From the NCBI RefSeq assembly GCF_010672455.1, contig NZ_JAAHGO010000075.1:1-43014 (forward strand): DNA of 43,014 nucleotides, read 5' to 3'. Source of the DNA: Okeania sp. SIO2C9. Lineage in GTDB: Bacteria > Cyanobacteriota > Cyanobacteriia > Cyanobacteriales > Microcoleaceae. The notes under the pieces were generated by a model. The model had not been told where the DNA came from. It saw nothing but the letters and a program-made list of their open reading frames with translations, and searched no databases. Positions 26,934 through 37,807 of this stretch are shown here, in pieces. A program made the translations under genes and the position numbers. Every line of letters starts with the position of its first letter. Position 1 is the first letter of the stretch.

Positions 26934-27965
26934 GTGAATCAACTTGCAAATAAAAATTGGACACCACTACATGACCAACTACATAAAACATTACGTCAAC
27001 GAAAATTATTACCAGAAAACCAAAGAATATTAATCGCAGTATCTGGTGGTCAAGATTCCATAACTCTGACTAAATTACTGTTAGATTTACAATCAAAATG
27101 GGGTTGGTATTTAGCAATAGCTCATTGTGACCATAGATGGCGACCAGACTCAGAAGCTAATGCTAATTATGTGAAAAAATTAGCAACAAATTGGCAACTG
27201 CCATTCTTTTTAGCAGTAGCGGACCAAGTTTATCAAAGTGAAGCAGAAGCTAGAAAATGGCGTTATCAAACATTAAGTAAAATCGCTTTAGAGTCGAATT
27301 GTCCATACATCGTAACTGGCCATACAGCAAGCGATCGCGCAGAAACTCTCCTATACAATTTAATTCGTGGTAGTGGTACTGATGGACTACAAGCTTTGAC
27401 TTGGCAACGTCCTCTGACAGAAAATTCCTCTTTATTACTCATACGTCCTTTATTAGAAATTACTCGTAGTCAAACAGGCGACTTTTGTCAAAAGCAAAAA
27501 ATTGGTATTTGGGAAGATTCTACAAACCAAGACTTACGTTATGCTCGAAATCGTATCCGCCTCGAATTATTTCCTATGCTACGCCAGTTTAATCCTCAAG
27601 CTGAACTAGCACTGGCACAAACCGCAGAAATACTAAGCGCAGAAGTAGATTATCTTGAAAATGAGACAGAAAAGCTATTGGAGAAAGTGACAAAGATAGA
27701 TACAGATATAGATAATCTGAATATTTCTGAACTTGAGTCTCAACAGGTCAAATATATTAACCGTTTAGTATTACGCGAAGTTCCTCTAGCATTACAAAGA
27801 AGAGTAATAAGACGTATTTTACAAAAAGTTTTACCTATTCATCCTAATTTCAGTCATATTGAAAAGCTAACAAATCTAATTGATGCTCCTAACCGTTCTC
27901 AAACAGACCCATTTCCTGGTGGAGCGATCGCCAAAGTCCGACATCCTTGGATTTTATTAGTGTAA
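26934..27965 (+). CDS. tilS: tRNA(Ile)-lysidine synthase TilS
   Basis: TilS attaches lysine to C34 of the CAU-anticodon tRNA(Ile) using ATP, so that AUA codons are read as isoleucine; it is essential. The PP-loop motif SGGQDS is at residues 37-42, followed by AHCDHRWRPDSEANA, VTGHTASDRAETLLYNLIRG and DSTNQDLRYARNRIRLELFP, all typical. The start is GTG at 26934. The C-terminal region (AIAKVRHPWILLV) is short, as is common in cyanobacteria, so the protein is 343 residues instead of about 430 in Escherichia coli. Confidence 0.96.
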   Translation: MNQLANKNWTPLHDQLHKTLRQRKLLPENQRILIAVSGGQDSITLTKLLLDLQSKWGWYLAIAHCDHRWRPDSEANANYVKKLATNWQLPFFLAVADQVYQSEAEARKWRYQTLSKIALESNCPYIVTGHTASDRAETLLYNLIRGSGTDGLQALTWQRPLTENSSLLLIRPLLEITRSQTGDFCQKQKIGIWEDSTNQDLRYARNRIRLELFPMLRQFNPQAELALAQTAEILSAEVDYLENETEKLLEKVTKIDTDIDNLNISELESQQVKYINRLVLREVPLALQRRVIRRILQKVLPIHPNFSHIEKLTNLIDAPNRSQTDPFPGGAIAKVRHPWILLV

Positions 27966-27973
27966 AATACCTA

Positions 27974-28914
27974 GTGTGTTTGATCAATTAAAAATTTGAC
28001 ATTGAGAGTATAGTATGCTTATGGTTAAGCGTGCAGAATCAAAAAAAATCAGAGCTTCTCTAACATGACTAAACGCTATGGTTTACGGGATTACCAGTGG
28101 GAAAGGATCAAAAACCTACTACCAGGACGTGAAGGAACTGGTTGATGGCCAGCAAAAGACAATCGTCTATTTGTGGAAGCAGTTTGATATCGGTATAGAG
28201 CTGGAATTCCCTGGAGAGACTTACCAGAACGATTCGGAGATTTTCGTATTGTCCATACTCGTTTTAGTCGTTGGTGCATTTCAGGGATATGGGAAAGGGT
28301 ATTTCAAACTTTAGCTGAGGATGCGGATAATGAATATGCCATGATCGACGCAACTATTATTCGTGCTCATCAACATAGTGCAGAAGCGAAAAACAGCAGC
28401 CCTGAACAGGAAGATATTGGTCATAGTCAGGGAGGATTAACCACCAAAATACATGGAGTAGTAGATGCCCTGGGTAATCCCACCCATTTTTTTTAACTAC
28501 TCCTCAAACTTCAATCTTGGAAGGAGCAGATGTTTTGTGACCGATGGTAGAAGCGAAGCAGTATTGGGGGATAAAGCTTACGATGCTCAGGATCGGGTGA
28601 TTATGCCTTTGACCCACAGAGGAATAGAGGTAGTGATTACCCCGAAAAAAAACCGCGCGTCAACTCCGTAACTACGATGAGATATTGTACAAAGCACGTC
28701 TTTGAATTGAAAATTTCTTTGCCAAACTCAAACAGTATCGAGCGTTGGCGGATCATAGCGGTAGCTATATCGCCACAAGGTATGATCAGCGTTCCGTAAA
28801 CTTTCTGGGAGGAATTCCTACCGGTAGCCTCAGTTATTTTATTGGCATAGCGATCGCCATCGACTGATAACATACAATACCCATTTTGTCAACCTCCTTA
28901 ATTGATGACACCCC
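27974..28914 (+). mobile_element. Degenerate IS5-type insertion sequence
   Basis: The left end GTGTGTTTGATCAATTAA (27974 onward) and the right end TTAATTGATGACACCCC are imperfect inverted repeats. CTA occurs on both outer sides (27971-27973 region and after 28914), consistent with the short YTAR-type targets of some IS5 subgroups. The transposase inside is broken. The right end lies about 75 bp from the hmpF 3' end. End positions are accurate to a few bases. Confidence 0.7.
28065..28868 (+). pseudogene. IS5 family transposase, multiply inactivated
   Basis: Joined frames give MTKRYGLRDYQWERIKNLLP, then YRAGIPWRDLPERFGDF, HTRFSRWCISGIWERVFQTL, DNEYAMIDATIIRAHQHSAE with the catalytic Asp, GGLTTKIHGVVDALGNP, LGDKAYDAQDRVIMPL with the second Asp, and IENFFAKLKQYRA-like sequence with the final Glu region. 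Two in-frame TGA codons occur near 28143 and 28184, then frameshifts near 28490 and 28660. It matches the IS5 (IS427-like) group closely in layout. Confidence 0.88.
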
Positions 28915-28988
28915 CTAAGTTTAATTACGTCATTCTTACATTCTCAAACTTGTTGATCGTCAAAACTTTACTTCTGCCTTTACCTATA

Positions 28989-30728
28989 TTATTCCAGTTG
29001 ACCAATTATATTTTGAAGAACTTGCTGTAACTGCTCAACCTGTGTCCCTATACCCTGTACTTGATTTACTCCTCCTACTACTTCTTCTAGTTGCTGTCTG
29101 ACTTGTTCAAGATAATCTTGCATAGGTAATAAGACTTCTTGATAAATAGCTTCATTTCCTCCTTGTGAATTTGCCTTCTGCTTTTCCTGTAAACTCAACT
29201 CTAGTTGTTCAATTTCATTTTTTTTCGCTTCTTGTTGCTGAGTCTTACTATTAATAATTTCTTCTTTTTGGGCAATATCTGTTTGTATTTGTTGAATTTC
29301 AGCTTCTAAACTTTGTAAATTCTCTGTCAGCTGCTGCCTTTGAGCATCAACCTGTGATAACGTAGGCTTTAAATCTATCTTATCATGCTGTTGTTGGCCA
29401 GAAGAATTACCCAATCTGCGCCAGAGAATCTCTTGATGCTGACTTAATATTTCTTGTCTTTCCTTAAGATTTCTTTGCGAACCCATTAAAGATTCATTTA
29501 ACATTTTGTAACAGTCTTGTTCATCTGAAAGCTCTGACTCTAAGCTAATTCTGTCATATTCAGTAGCTTGATCTATTCTTCTTTGCAAAGCATCCATTTC
29601 TTGCTGCTGTAATGCTAATTCTTCTTCCTGGTCTTTAACAAAACTCATGTCTCTTTGCAAGTCTTGTTGTAAACTTTGAACCAGTTGCTCTAACTCATTA
29701 AGAGAAATTTTTTCCAGAGCTTCAACATCTACTTTGTGAGAAATACCATCATTTTCCAATGCTGTTGCTAGATGACTCAGTTGCTCATACAGTTGTGTCT
29801 GTATCTCTATTTGACTATTCAATACTTGACGATACTCTTGCTTACTTGCCAATAAAGTTTGTTGTGACCTCCATTCCGAAATCGATTCAGCTAAAGACTC
29901 CCGGTCTTGTCGCCATTCTACCCATTGATTTTGGACATGACTAACCAACCTTTCTATATCTTCCTGTTGTTCTTCGCTAGAATTAGTATTTGACAGTTCT
30001 TTCCACCTTTGTCCATGTTGCTCTATACTTTCCTGTTGAGAACTAACTATTTCTAAAGACTGACTTAACTTTTCTCCCAAAAGATTTGTCGGAGCGATCA
30101 CCTCATTCAACCAAGTCAGTAAATCTCGAATATACTGAGATTGGTCTTCATCTAAAACTGCCCCTTGAGACAATTGCCCCTTATTTTGGTTAAACTCTTC
30201 TTGTTGTCTATGTAATTCTAAACGAGCGACTTCTAAATCTTCTCGGTTTTTTTCTATCTGTTTCTGAAGTTGCTGAGATGCTTCTTGAGCTTGACTAATT
30301 TCCTGACGTTGTTGCTCCAATCTATCAATTTCGGCTTGTAGTTCTTCAAGCTGTTCTTCCTTAGCTTGCAATTCCATTTCTCTACGATTCAACTCTTGGG
30401 CCTGAAAAGTTAGAGAAGCTTTCCATTGCTCAATTTCCTCCCATTGTGTTTTAGATTTTTCTTGAGAGCGAGAGAAATTTTGCAGAATTTTCACCAACTG
30501 ACGGGCAGCATCTTGAATTTGCTGGACCTGCTTACTATTGTTCAAATCTACTAAAACTAATGAACCAGGAGAAAATTCCTTAGCTTCATCAGCTGGAATA
30601 ACTTCTTCCCCAGGTACAGCCACCCAATTATGTTCACCACGCTGAGAGGCTAGTAGCTTCAAATCAGTTTTACCCCCACCTAGACCAAAACCACTTGGTC
30701 TTTTTTGTACTTCTGCTAAATACAGCAC
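28989..30728 (-). CDS. hmpF: HmpF, pilus motility taxis coiled-coil protein
   Basis: HmpF is a cytoplasmic coiled-coil protein needed for type IV pilus-driven gliding in filamentous cyanobacteria (named in Nostoc punctiforme). The conserved N-terminal domain reads MLYLAEVQKR, LKLLASQRGEHNWVAVPGEE and GSLVLVDLNNSKQVQQIQ. From about residue 95 to the end almost everything is Q/E-rich heptad coiled coil with a break around 205-225 (LTWLNEVIAPTNLLGEKL). The 579-residue length is typical. It is divergent from the taxis operon across a 964-bp spacer, which supports the assignment. Confidence is high from the N-terminal motif and context. Confidence 0.92.
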   Translation of the reverse strand: MLYLAEVQKRPSGFGLGGGKTDLKLLASQRGEHNWVAVPGEEVIPADEAKEFSPGSLVLVDLNNSKQVQQIQDAARQLVKILQNFSRSQEKSKTQWEEIEQWKASLTFQAQELNRREMELQAKEEQLEELQAEIDRLEQQRQEISQAQEASQQLQKQIEKNREDLEVARLELHRQQEEFNQNKGQLSQGAVLDEDQSQYIRDLLTWLNEVIAPTNLLGEKLSQSLEIVSSQQESIEQHGQRWKELSNTNSSEEQQEDIERLVSHVQNQWVEWRQDRESLAESISEWRSQQTLLASKQEYRQVLNSQIEIQTQLYEQLSHLATALENDGISHKVDVEALEKISLNELEQLVQSLQQDLQRDMSFVKDQEEELALQQQEMDALQRRIDQATEYDRISLESELSDEQDCYKMLNESLMGSQRNLKERQEILSQHQEILWRRLGNSSGQQQHDKIDLKPTLSQVDAQRQQLTENLQSLEAEIQQIQTDIAQKEEIINSKTQQQEAKKNEIEQLELSLQEKQKANSQGGNEAIYQEVLLPMQDYLEQVRQQLEEVVGGVNQVQGIGTQVEQLQQVLQNIIGQLE

Positions 30729-31692
30729 ACTGTTATCCTCTTGAGGTTTCTATGCTAAAAGCTTGATTTTTGTAGTTTTTTATGTTAGCAGTAAAGCAAA
30801 GACCATTACTATACTGCCTTGTTGAATTTAAGAAATATTAATTTTTTTTAACTTAAGTGAGTTCTGGGATAAGTTTTACAACCATATAAATTTATCGTAG
30901 TATCCAAATAGTGCCTTACTTTAATCAATATATAATATATTTAAGTTCAGATAGTTAAGATACAATTATCTTAAGCTTATAGGCAACCCAATACTGTAGT
31001 CAATATACTTTTAACTGAATTTTTTTTTTCACAATTTAGTTTAATAGTTTAATTATGACTTATATTATAATATTATATTATTGATAATTGTATTTTTTAA
31101 ATTTAATAGTCAATATTTTTATTATTTTTTGTGGCTATATAAAAAACCTAATTTAGTAATATAAATCATATCAACTATATCTTCAATTAAATTTTGCTTT
31201 GTTTAGATTCTATCTAATGTGAGGAATCAAAGTATAATTAAAGCAAGGCATATAACTCCAACTTGTCAGATTTTTAAATAATCGGTAGGTAATTTTAAGT
31301 TGGCCATGACTTACTTGAAAAATTAAGGATTATCAAAAATCATGTTCCATAATTATAAATATGTAGTTTGTTTACTTTTAAAAACAACTGTAGAATTAAC
31401 ATAAAGCGTAGCAATACAATAGAGATGTTAGCTAGATCTATTTTAGAAATTATAAAATTTAATAGTTCTCTGGTACTAATGCACAAATGCCTTATGATAT
31501 TTAGACATCTGCGCTTGAAACATAAGTAGTCAAGTCAGAGTATAGTTTAAATTCTTTTCTCCAAGATAAAATTAACTCTCTTAGGGCATATTTTCATTGA
31601 TTATAATACTTGCTTATTTTTGAAAAAATGAGAGGGTATGTTAATCTTCTCGAGATATATAAATTGTTCATCAAAAGTTATATACAAGCTGC
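30729..31692. promoter_or_regulatory. 964-bp divergent spacer, hmpF / taxis operon
   Basis: This very AT-rich region holds no recognisable gene, MITE or tRNA. It must contain the promoters for hmpF and the PATAN-REC gene. Its unusual length suggests long leaders or several promoters. In Nostoc the corresponding genes are under hormogonium sigma factors; I cannot identify a specific motif here. Confidence 0.55.
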
Positions 31693-32892
31693 ATGCAGGG
31701 AAATTTGAGTGAAATTGATATCCGCAGCATCCTGCAACTTATAGAGTTAGGTCAGCGAACTGGTGAACTGTTTGTGGAATCTTACAGCTCACCAGTTAAC
31801 AATAATGTTGCCAAACCCCAACACCACTTCCCCACAGAACCATCTTGGTTTGTATTCTTTCTCAATGGTCAAATTATCTATGCCACCCAAAGTGCGGGTA
31901 GCTTATCTCGTTTAAGAGACTATTTACGTCGCTACAAAGCAGATAAAGAGATTGACAATATTAAAGTTCCTTCTTTTGCCTCTGTTCATGCACCTGAATA
32001 TGGATATTTATGGGCAATGCTTGAAAAAGGAATTCTTACACCAGCTCAGGGACGTGGAATTATACATAATATGGTTCGTGAAACTCTCTTTAATTTACTA
32101 AGTCTTCGCCGAGGATCATTTATCTTCGATCTTAGTCCAGCTCTCACACCTCAGTTAACAACCTTTGAAATCAGCTCATTGTTGGCCAAAATCATGAAGC
32201 AGATACAAGAGTGGAATCAGTTTTCTCCATATATTCAGTCTGCTGAACAGTGTCCAGTCATTTCAGATCCAGCTCAGTTACAGAAAACATTACAACCCCA
32301 TATATATAATAGATTAAAAAATTGGTCAGATGGCCAGACATCCATGCAGCAAATTGCTAGATATCTAAACAGAGATGTATTAACAGTAGCTAAGGCCATT
32401 TATCCATTTGTGCAAAAAGGGATAGTGCAACTAATCGATCAAAAACCAAAGCCATTACAACCAGAAACAAGAATTCAGAAAGTGGTGTGTATTGATGATG
32501 ATGTAATTATTCGGGAAAAGGTTGAATCAATTCTCAATCAGAATGGTTATAAAGCAAGTAGCTTAAGCGATCCTCTCAAAGCATTAGGTGAAGTATTTCT
32601 GATGAAGCCAGACTTAATTCTATGCGACATTGCTATGCCTGAACTAGATGGCTATGAAATTTGTGCAATGCTACGTAACTCTACAGCATTTCGCCAAACA
32701 CCGATTATTATGCTCACTGGTATAGAAGGGTTTATAGACCGGGTTAAGGCCAGAATAGTTGGAGCTACGCACTACTTGACCAAGCCTTTTGGAGAAAGTG
32801 AATTACTAATGTTGGTAGAACAGTACATTGGACCAGGAATAGCCATAAACTATCAAGTTGACAAAACTTTTTCAAAATTTCAAAATACTTAA
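31693..32892 (+). CDS. pilG: PATAN-domain response regulator, PilG/HmpA/PatA type
   Basis: This is the first gene of a Pil-Chp-like chemotaxis cluster governing type IV pilus motility. Residues 1 to about 180 form the PATAN (DUF4388) domain, starting MQGNLSEIDIRSILQLIELG with LFFLNG-type FVFFLNGQIIYA and GSFIFD. The middle (200-250) looks winged-helix-like (YLNRDVLTVAKAIYPFVQKG). The C-terminal receiver has acidic pocket DDD (268-270), phosphoacceptor Asp312 in LILCDIAMPELDG, the conserved Thr in MLTG and Lys364 in LTKPFG. So it should be phosphorylated by the CheA protein encoded last. The family is called PilG in Synechocystis and HmpA in Nostoc. Confidence 0.92.
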   Translation: MQGNLSEIDIRSILQLIELGQRTGELFVESYSSPVNNNVAKPQHHFPTEPSWFVFFLNGQIIYATQSAGSLSRLRDYLRRYKADKEIDNIKVPSFASVHAPEYGYLWAMLEKGILTPAQGRGIIHNMVRETLFNLLSLRRGSFIFDLSPALTPQLTTFEISSLLAKIMKQIQEWNQFSPYIQSAEQCPVISDPAQLQKTLQPHIYNRLKNWSDGQTSMQQIARYLNRDVLTVAKAIYPFVQKGIVQLIDQKPKPLQPETRIQKVVCIDDDVIIREKVESILNQNGYKASSLSDPLKALGEVFLMKPDLILCDIAMPELDGYEICAMLRNSTAFRQTPIIMLTGIEGFIDRVKARIVGATHYLTKPFGESELLMLVEQYIGPGIAINYQVDKTFSKFQNT

Positions 32893-33537
32893 TCCATAAT
32901 CAGAAAATCAAAGCAATAATTTGTTCAAGATTAGAGTTAGGACAATATTTTTGACAAAAGTTACATTTAATTTGACTTTTGACTTAAAGACAAAAACAAG
33001 AAAATTTGAGACCTTATAGATATACACATATTTTATAGAAGATTGTCAAGAGGAAATATAATATCATTTGAAATACTATTGGCTACCATCTAAATTTTAG
33101 TCAGCGGGCCAAAAAGCTTGATACTGGAACTTAATACAGACAAAGTTTCTGGGTCAACTATATTGCATTAAGCTAAAGAGAATAATAATTAATTGTCCAC
33201 TATTAAGTTGTCAAATTAAAGTAATAAATAGATAGTATGCAATAAAATATGTATTGAATTTATACATAACTATCATGGCTAAATATACACCGATCTAGGT
33301 AATTATTATAGCAAAAAACTCACTTATTAAGTAGATAAAACCACTTAATAAAGACCAATACTGTGATCATAAATCAGATTTACCAGAAAGTTAAATCTTG
33401 AAGCAATATAGATATTTATTGCTGGTTCTAAATCTAAATTAATTGAGCTAGGGCAAAAAGCCAATCTAGAAAATGTTAATAAATATATATGTTTTAATTA
33501 TCAATAAATCCAAACCAAAGCTATCAGGTAGAAAAAA
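32893..33537. other. 645-bp spacer inside the taxis cluster
   Basis: There is no open frame of note, no repeat family seen elsewhere and no clear terminator in this AT-rich stretch. A gap this size inside an otherwise compact operon suggests that a separate promoter drives the CheY-CheW-MCP-CheA genes. Confidence 0.5.
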
Positions 33538-33903
33538 ATGAGTAAAGTTCTAGTTGTAGAAGATAGCGTTACCCAAAGAGAAATGATTTCCCAACTTCTC
33601 AAAAATAGTGGATTAGCAGTTACTGTAGCTAATGATGGAGTAGAAGCTTTGGGACGACTTAAGAATACTAAACCAGATATAGTGGTACTAGATATTGTGA
33701 TGCCAAGAATGAATGGCTATGAAGTTTGTCGGAGGATTAAATCCGATCCTAAAACTAAGAATATTCCAGTAGTTATGTGTTCTTCTAAGGGAGAAGAATT
33801 TGACCGTTACTGGGGCTTAAAGCAAGGTGCAGATGCTTACATTGCTAAACCATTTCAGCCCACAGAACTGGTAGGAACAGTTAAACAATTGTTAAGAAGA
33901 TAG
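33538..33903 (+). CDS. pilH: CheY-like response regulator, PilH/HmpB type
   Basis: This single-domain receiver of 121 residues is probably a diffusible output or phosphate sink for the PilL-type CheA kinase. It has the acidic pair EDS (8-10), phosphoacceptor Asp52 in VVLDIVMPRMNGYEVC, conserved Ser in MCSSKG and Lys104 in IAKPFQP. The gene ends 4 bp before the CheW frame starts, so the two are co-translated. The name follows the order of the Synechocystis pilG-pilH-pilI-pilJ cluster. Confidence 0.94.
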   Translation: MSKVLVVEDSVTQREMISQLLKNSGLAVTVANDGVEALGRLKNTKPDIVVLDIVMPRMNGYEVCRRIKSDPKTKNIPVVMCSSKGEEFDRYWGLKQGADAYIAKPFQPTELVGTVKQLLRR

Positions 33904-33907
33904 GAAA

Positions 33908-34438
33908 TTGTTCAAAACTATGGTTGGCAATCAAGACTTTTTACCAGGCCAAGGTACGGGGATTCAAGAACTAGAAAATCCTGAAGGTGAACTTCATCTG
34001 CGATTTTATCTACCTTCAGGCAATGAGTTCGCTTTACCAGCAATGGATATTCGAGAGGTTATCTCTCAATCTCCAGAAGGTATTACAGTAATTCCAAATG
34101 TTTCTCCTTTACTTTTAGGTACGATAAATTTAAGGGGACGAGTAATTTGGGTAGCCGATCTAGGTCAATTCCTCGGAGATCAAGTCCCAATCAATGCAGA
34201 TAAATCTGAGATTCCTGTCATTGCAGTAGAAGACCAAGACACTATATTAGGATTAGCAGTTGAAAGAATTGTGGAAATGGAGTGGCTTGACGAAAAGAAA
34301 CTAAAAATGTCCACAAATATTGCAGATGGTATGGCTCCCTTCTTAAAAGGAGAGTGGATTTTTGATGAAAAGGGAGAACAGGTTTTAAGATTACTGGATC
34401 AAGAAGCAATTATTCGTTCGGCTCGATGGGCAGCCTAA
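33908..34438 (+). CDS. pilI: CheW-like adaptor, PilI/HmpC type
   Basis: This adaptor couples the chemoreceptor to the CheA kinase. The 176 residues form one CheW domain: LRFYLPSGNEFALPAMDIRE, VIPNVSPLLLGTINLRGRVI with the receptor-contact NLRG, then GLAVERIVEMEWL and FLKGEWIFDEKG. It starts 4 bp after the CheY gene stop. An internal ATG four codons in is an alternative start. The domain and context leave little doubt. Confidence 0.94.
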   Translation: MFKTMVGNQDFLPGQGTGIQELENPEGELHLRFYLPSGNEFALPAMDIREVISQSPEGITVIPNVSPLLLGTINLRGRVIWVADLGQFLGDQVPINADKSEIPVIAVEDQDTILGLAVERIVEMEWLDEKKLKMSTNIADGMAPFLKGEWIFDEKGEQVLRLLDQEAIIRSARWAA

Positions 34439-34584
34439 ATAAAAGTCAAAATTGGTAAGTCAACATAATTGTTTGATTGAGTTGTTTATATATGAAAATT
34501 TCTGACTGAGGCTGATTCCCAATTCCGTCAACAATAAAATTAAAAAACTAAAAAATAATAAAATTATATTGAGAGAGGGACAGC

Positions 34585-37500
34585 ATGACATCATCCAGCA
34601 CAGACTTTTTACAAGATTATCAAAAAGTAGAAGATGCCTACAGTCAGGGTAATTATGAAGAAGCAGCAGCTTTAGTTTATAACTTAATTCAGGATTATCC
34701 AGAAGACCCTAGTGCTCGTCTTCTTTGTGGTCATATATATTGTTATGGACTCCATCAATATGATGTGGCAACAGAACAATATCATTCGGTTTTAGACCTA
34801 ACTGACGACCCAGATTTTATTAATTATGCTCAACAAGGTATAAGTGATAGCGAACAATTTATTACAAATAATCCCGCTGCTAGTGAATCGGAAGAATTTC
34901 TAGAAGGTATTAAGTTTGAGAAAAATCTGGATGAAGTGGCTATGGAAGAAGAGATTTATAACTCTCAAGAATCTATAGCAGACAAAGAATTATTTCTGGA
35001 TGAAAACGGCCTAGAATTAGATGCAAAAGACTTGGAAAATATTACGGAAAAAGAACTATTTCTGGATGAAAATAACGATGAATTAATAACAGAAAATTTT
35101 GACTTTGATCAATTTGATAAATTAGATTTAGAAGATATAGATGATTTAGAACTGACAGATGAAGAAAATAACCCTTTTAGCACAAATGGTAATCCTAGTA
35201 ATGGAAAAGATGAATATTTAGAAGATATAGATGATTTTACAAAATATGGAGAACCTTTTGGTAAAAATGACCAAAAACCAGAATATCAGTTACCTATAGA
35301 AAATAATAAAGATACCAAAAATTTGCTAAATGATGCTGTTTTAAATAGTAGTGATAGCCGAGAAAATATATCTGAAAAAATTTCAGACTTTAGTTTGAAT
35401 GAAGACTTAGATGAAATTTGGAACAAGCAGCAAGAAGAAGTAGCAGAAGATGACAGAACAAAGTATGAAGATATAAAAAATAATTCAGATGTAGAAATAG
35501 ACCATCGAATAGAAGACTTAGACTTAGATGAACTTAATGATGATTTTGAGAACGTAATAGATGAAATTTTAGATAGTTCAGAAGGGATGATTACTGGACA
35601 AACAAATAACATAAAAAGCAGTAATTCTCATTTACGAATAACTCCAGAAACGGAAGATAAAAACCATAACCGTAATTTTTCAAGTTTAGATCAAGCTACT
35701 TTGTTGACGGGAAATAATAATAGTTTCGGATGGGAAGAAACTGAAGATATTAGTGAAATAAGTGGAATAAGTGAAATAAGTGATGGAATAGATGAATTAG
35801 AAGACGGATTATATAATCAATGGAATAATATAAAAGATGTAGGTACAGGATCAACAGAAAAACTGGATAGTTTTGAGATCAATGAATTTGATGAAGCAGC
35901 ATTCAGCGAAGCTTTTGATATAGATGAAGAAGGAAATACTAAAGGCAGAAAAGCAAATGGTTTTCTAGAAGATGATGAATTTGGTGATTTTGAAGAGTAT
36001 GGGTCTCTAACTGATGAGATGGAAATGCCGACCGATATGACAGCTCCCGATATGAGTACTGCAGCATCTAATATAGAAGCAATGGACACAGGAATGGTTG
36101 TAGGTGCTACAACAGGAGCCTTGTTTGACAACAGAACTGATCCTAGCGCAATTGATAATGAAGAAACTATCCCCATAGATAATCAACTTCCAACTTTTAG
36201 TAAAATCAAAGGAGAGGCAGTAGATACAAGTGTAATGGTTGAACAAGGTGGGTTGGCATTCTGGGAAAATGCTTCCCTATCTACAAAACAACTATACACA
36301 GCCATAGGAACAGGATTAGTATCCTTAATTGCAGTAGCTCTTGTCAGTAATGTTGTTTCCTACAGAGCGTATCAAGAGCAAAAAACAGAAGTAATTTCTT
36401 ATTTGCGTGGTACTGGTTGGATTATGACAGGTATCGCAGGAATCAGTAGCTTTTTAACTGCTTATGGTCTTGGTAGTCTCACAACAAAGCAAATAGAAAG
36501 AGCTAACAAAGATTTACATACTCAATTCGATATTATTGCTGACGGGAACTTAAAAGCTAGAGCAACGGTTTATTCAGAAGATGAATTTGGTAAACTTGCT
36601 GCCAAGTTTAACCATATGGCTAAGGTTATTCAGGCAACTTACACTGATGCTCAAAGGAAGGCAGAAGAAAATGAACAAGCCAAAGAAGATTTACAAAGGC
36701 AGGTGATTCGTTTACTGGATGATGTGGAAGGGGCAGCTCGTGGAGATTTAACTGTTAGTGCAGAAGTTACAGCTGATGTGTTGGGAGCAGTAGCAGATTC
36801 GTTTAATTTAACAATTCAAAATTTGCGGGAAATTGTACATCAGGTAAAAGAAGCTGCTCAGAAGGTGAGTAGGGGTTCTATGGATAGTGCGACTTTTGCT
36901 CAGGGTTTGTCTACGGATGCTTTGCGACAAGCAGAAGAGTTGGCAGCGACTCTACAGTCTGTGCAAGTAATGACCGATGCTATTCAAAGGGTGGCTGAAA
37001 ATGCTCGTGAAACTGAAGATGTAGCAAGGTCGGCAGCAGCTTTAGCTTTGAAAGGAGGGGAAACAGTAGACCGTACTGTAGCTGGTATTTTGCAAATCAG
37101 AGAAGGTGTGGCAGATGCAACTCGAAGAGTTAAGCGTTTATCAGAGTTTACCCAGGAAATCTCTAAGATTGTAGGTTCAATTTCTAGTATTGCCTCTCGC
37201 ACAAATCTGTTGGCATTGAATGCCAGTATTGAAGCAGCTAGAGCAGGAGAAGCAGGGAAAGGATTTGCAGTAGTAGCAGATGAAGTCCGACAGTTAGCGG
37301 ATAAGTCAGCTAAGGAATCTAAGAACATCGAACATACAGTGATGCAAATCCAAACTGAAACAGGAGGGGTGATGACTGGAATGGAAGAAGCAACTCAGCA
37401 CGTTATTAAAGGAACGGAGTTGGCAGAAGAAGCAAAGCAGTCTCTGGAAGATATTGTTCAAGTTACAACCAGAATTGATGTGTTAGTACGTTCTATCGCT

Positions 37501-37689
37501 GCAGATACTGTAGAACAAAATGAAGTAGCTCAATCAGTATCAAAGGTTATGCAGGCAGTAGAATTGACTGCTCAAGAAACTTCTCAAGAATCTCAACGAG
37601 TTTATAGCTCCCTACAAAATTTAGTGGGTGTTGCTCGAGATTTATTGACTTCAGTAGAGCGTTTCCGAGTAGATCCAGCAGAGCAATAA
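34585..37689 (+). CDS. pilJ: Methyl-accepting chemoreceptor, PilJ/HmpD type (1034 aa)
   Basis: This is the transducer of the pilus taxis cluster. Residues 1-100 are TPR-like ([30 protein letters not shown]). About 105-520 is a very acidic low-complexity region with repeats such as KELFLDEN and LEDIDD. Two hydrophobic segments follow (about 569-592 and 608-632, [18 protein letters not shown] and [19 protein letters not shown]). HAMP-like sequences come next ([20 protein letters not shown], and [17 protein letters not shown]). The signalling domain carries [20 protein letters not shown] and [15 protein letters not shown]. Only about 15-20 residues separate the two helices, so there is almost no extracytoplasmic sensor; sensing is likely cytoplasmic or through partners. 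Confidence 0.94.
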   Translation: MTSSSTDFLQDYQKVEDAYSQGNYEEAAALVYNLIQDYPEDPSARLLCGHIYCYGLHQYDVATEQYHSVLDLTDDPDFINYAQQGISDSEQFITNNPAASESEEFLEGIKFEKNLDEVAMEEEIYNSQESIADKELFLDENGLELDAKDLENITEKELFLDENNDELITENFDFDQFDKLDLEDIDDLELTDEENNPFSTNGNPSNGKDEYLEDIDDFTKYGEPFGKNDQKPEYQLPIENNKDTKNLLNDAVLNSSDSRENISEKISDFSLNEDLDEIWNKQQEEVAEDDRTKYEDIKNNSDVEIDHRIEDLDLDELNDDFENVIDEILDSSEGMITGQTNNIKSSNSHLRITPETEDKNHNRNFSSLDQATLLTGNNNSFGWEETEDISEISGISEISDGIDELEDGLYNQWNNIKDVGTGSTEKLDSFEINEFDEAAFSEAFDIDEEGNTKGRKANGFLEDDEFGDFEEYGSLTDEMEMPTDMTAPDMSTAASNIEAMDTGMVVGATTGALFDNRTDPSAIDNEETIPIDNQLPTFSKIKGEAVDTSVMVEQGGLAFWENASLSTKQLYTAIGTGLVSLIAVALVSNVVSYRAYQEQKTEVISYLRGTGWIMTGIAGISSFLTAYGLGSLTTKQIERANKDLHTQFDIIADGNLKARATVYSEDEFGKLAAKFNHMAKVIQATYTDAQRKAEENEQAKEDLQRQVIRLLDDVEGAARGDLTVSAEVTADVLGAVADSFNLTIQNLREIVHQVKEAAQKVSRGSMDSATFAQGLSTDALRQAEELAATLQSVQVMTDAIQRVAENARETEDVARSAAALALKGGETVDRTVAGILQIREGVADATRRVKRLSEFTQEISKIVGSISSIASRTNLLALNASIEAARAGEAGKGFAVVADEVRQLADKSAKESKNIEHTVMQIQTETGGVMTGMEEATQHVIKGTELAEEAKQSLEDIVQVTTRIDVLVRSIAADTVEQNEVAQSVSKVMQAVELTAQETSQESQRVYSSLQNLVGVARDLLTSVERFRVDPAEQ

Positions 37690-37807
37690 AGTCAAAATAT
37701 TAATGAACGTATGTGAACAAATAAATTATCAGCATATTTTTCAATCGATGCAAAACAAAAGTTAGTAGTTGAAAAAATATCCCGTTGAATCCAGAGCTAT
37801 AAAAAAT

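Noticed and set aside
35286-36246. Several minus-strand frames rich in Ser and Ile
   Set aside because: They mirror the acidic Asp/Glu/Asn codons of the chemoreceptor linker, a known source of open antisense frames.
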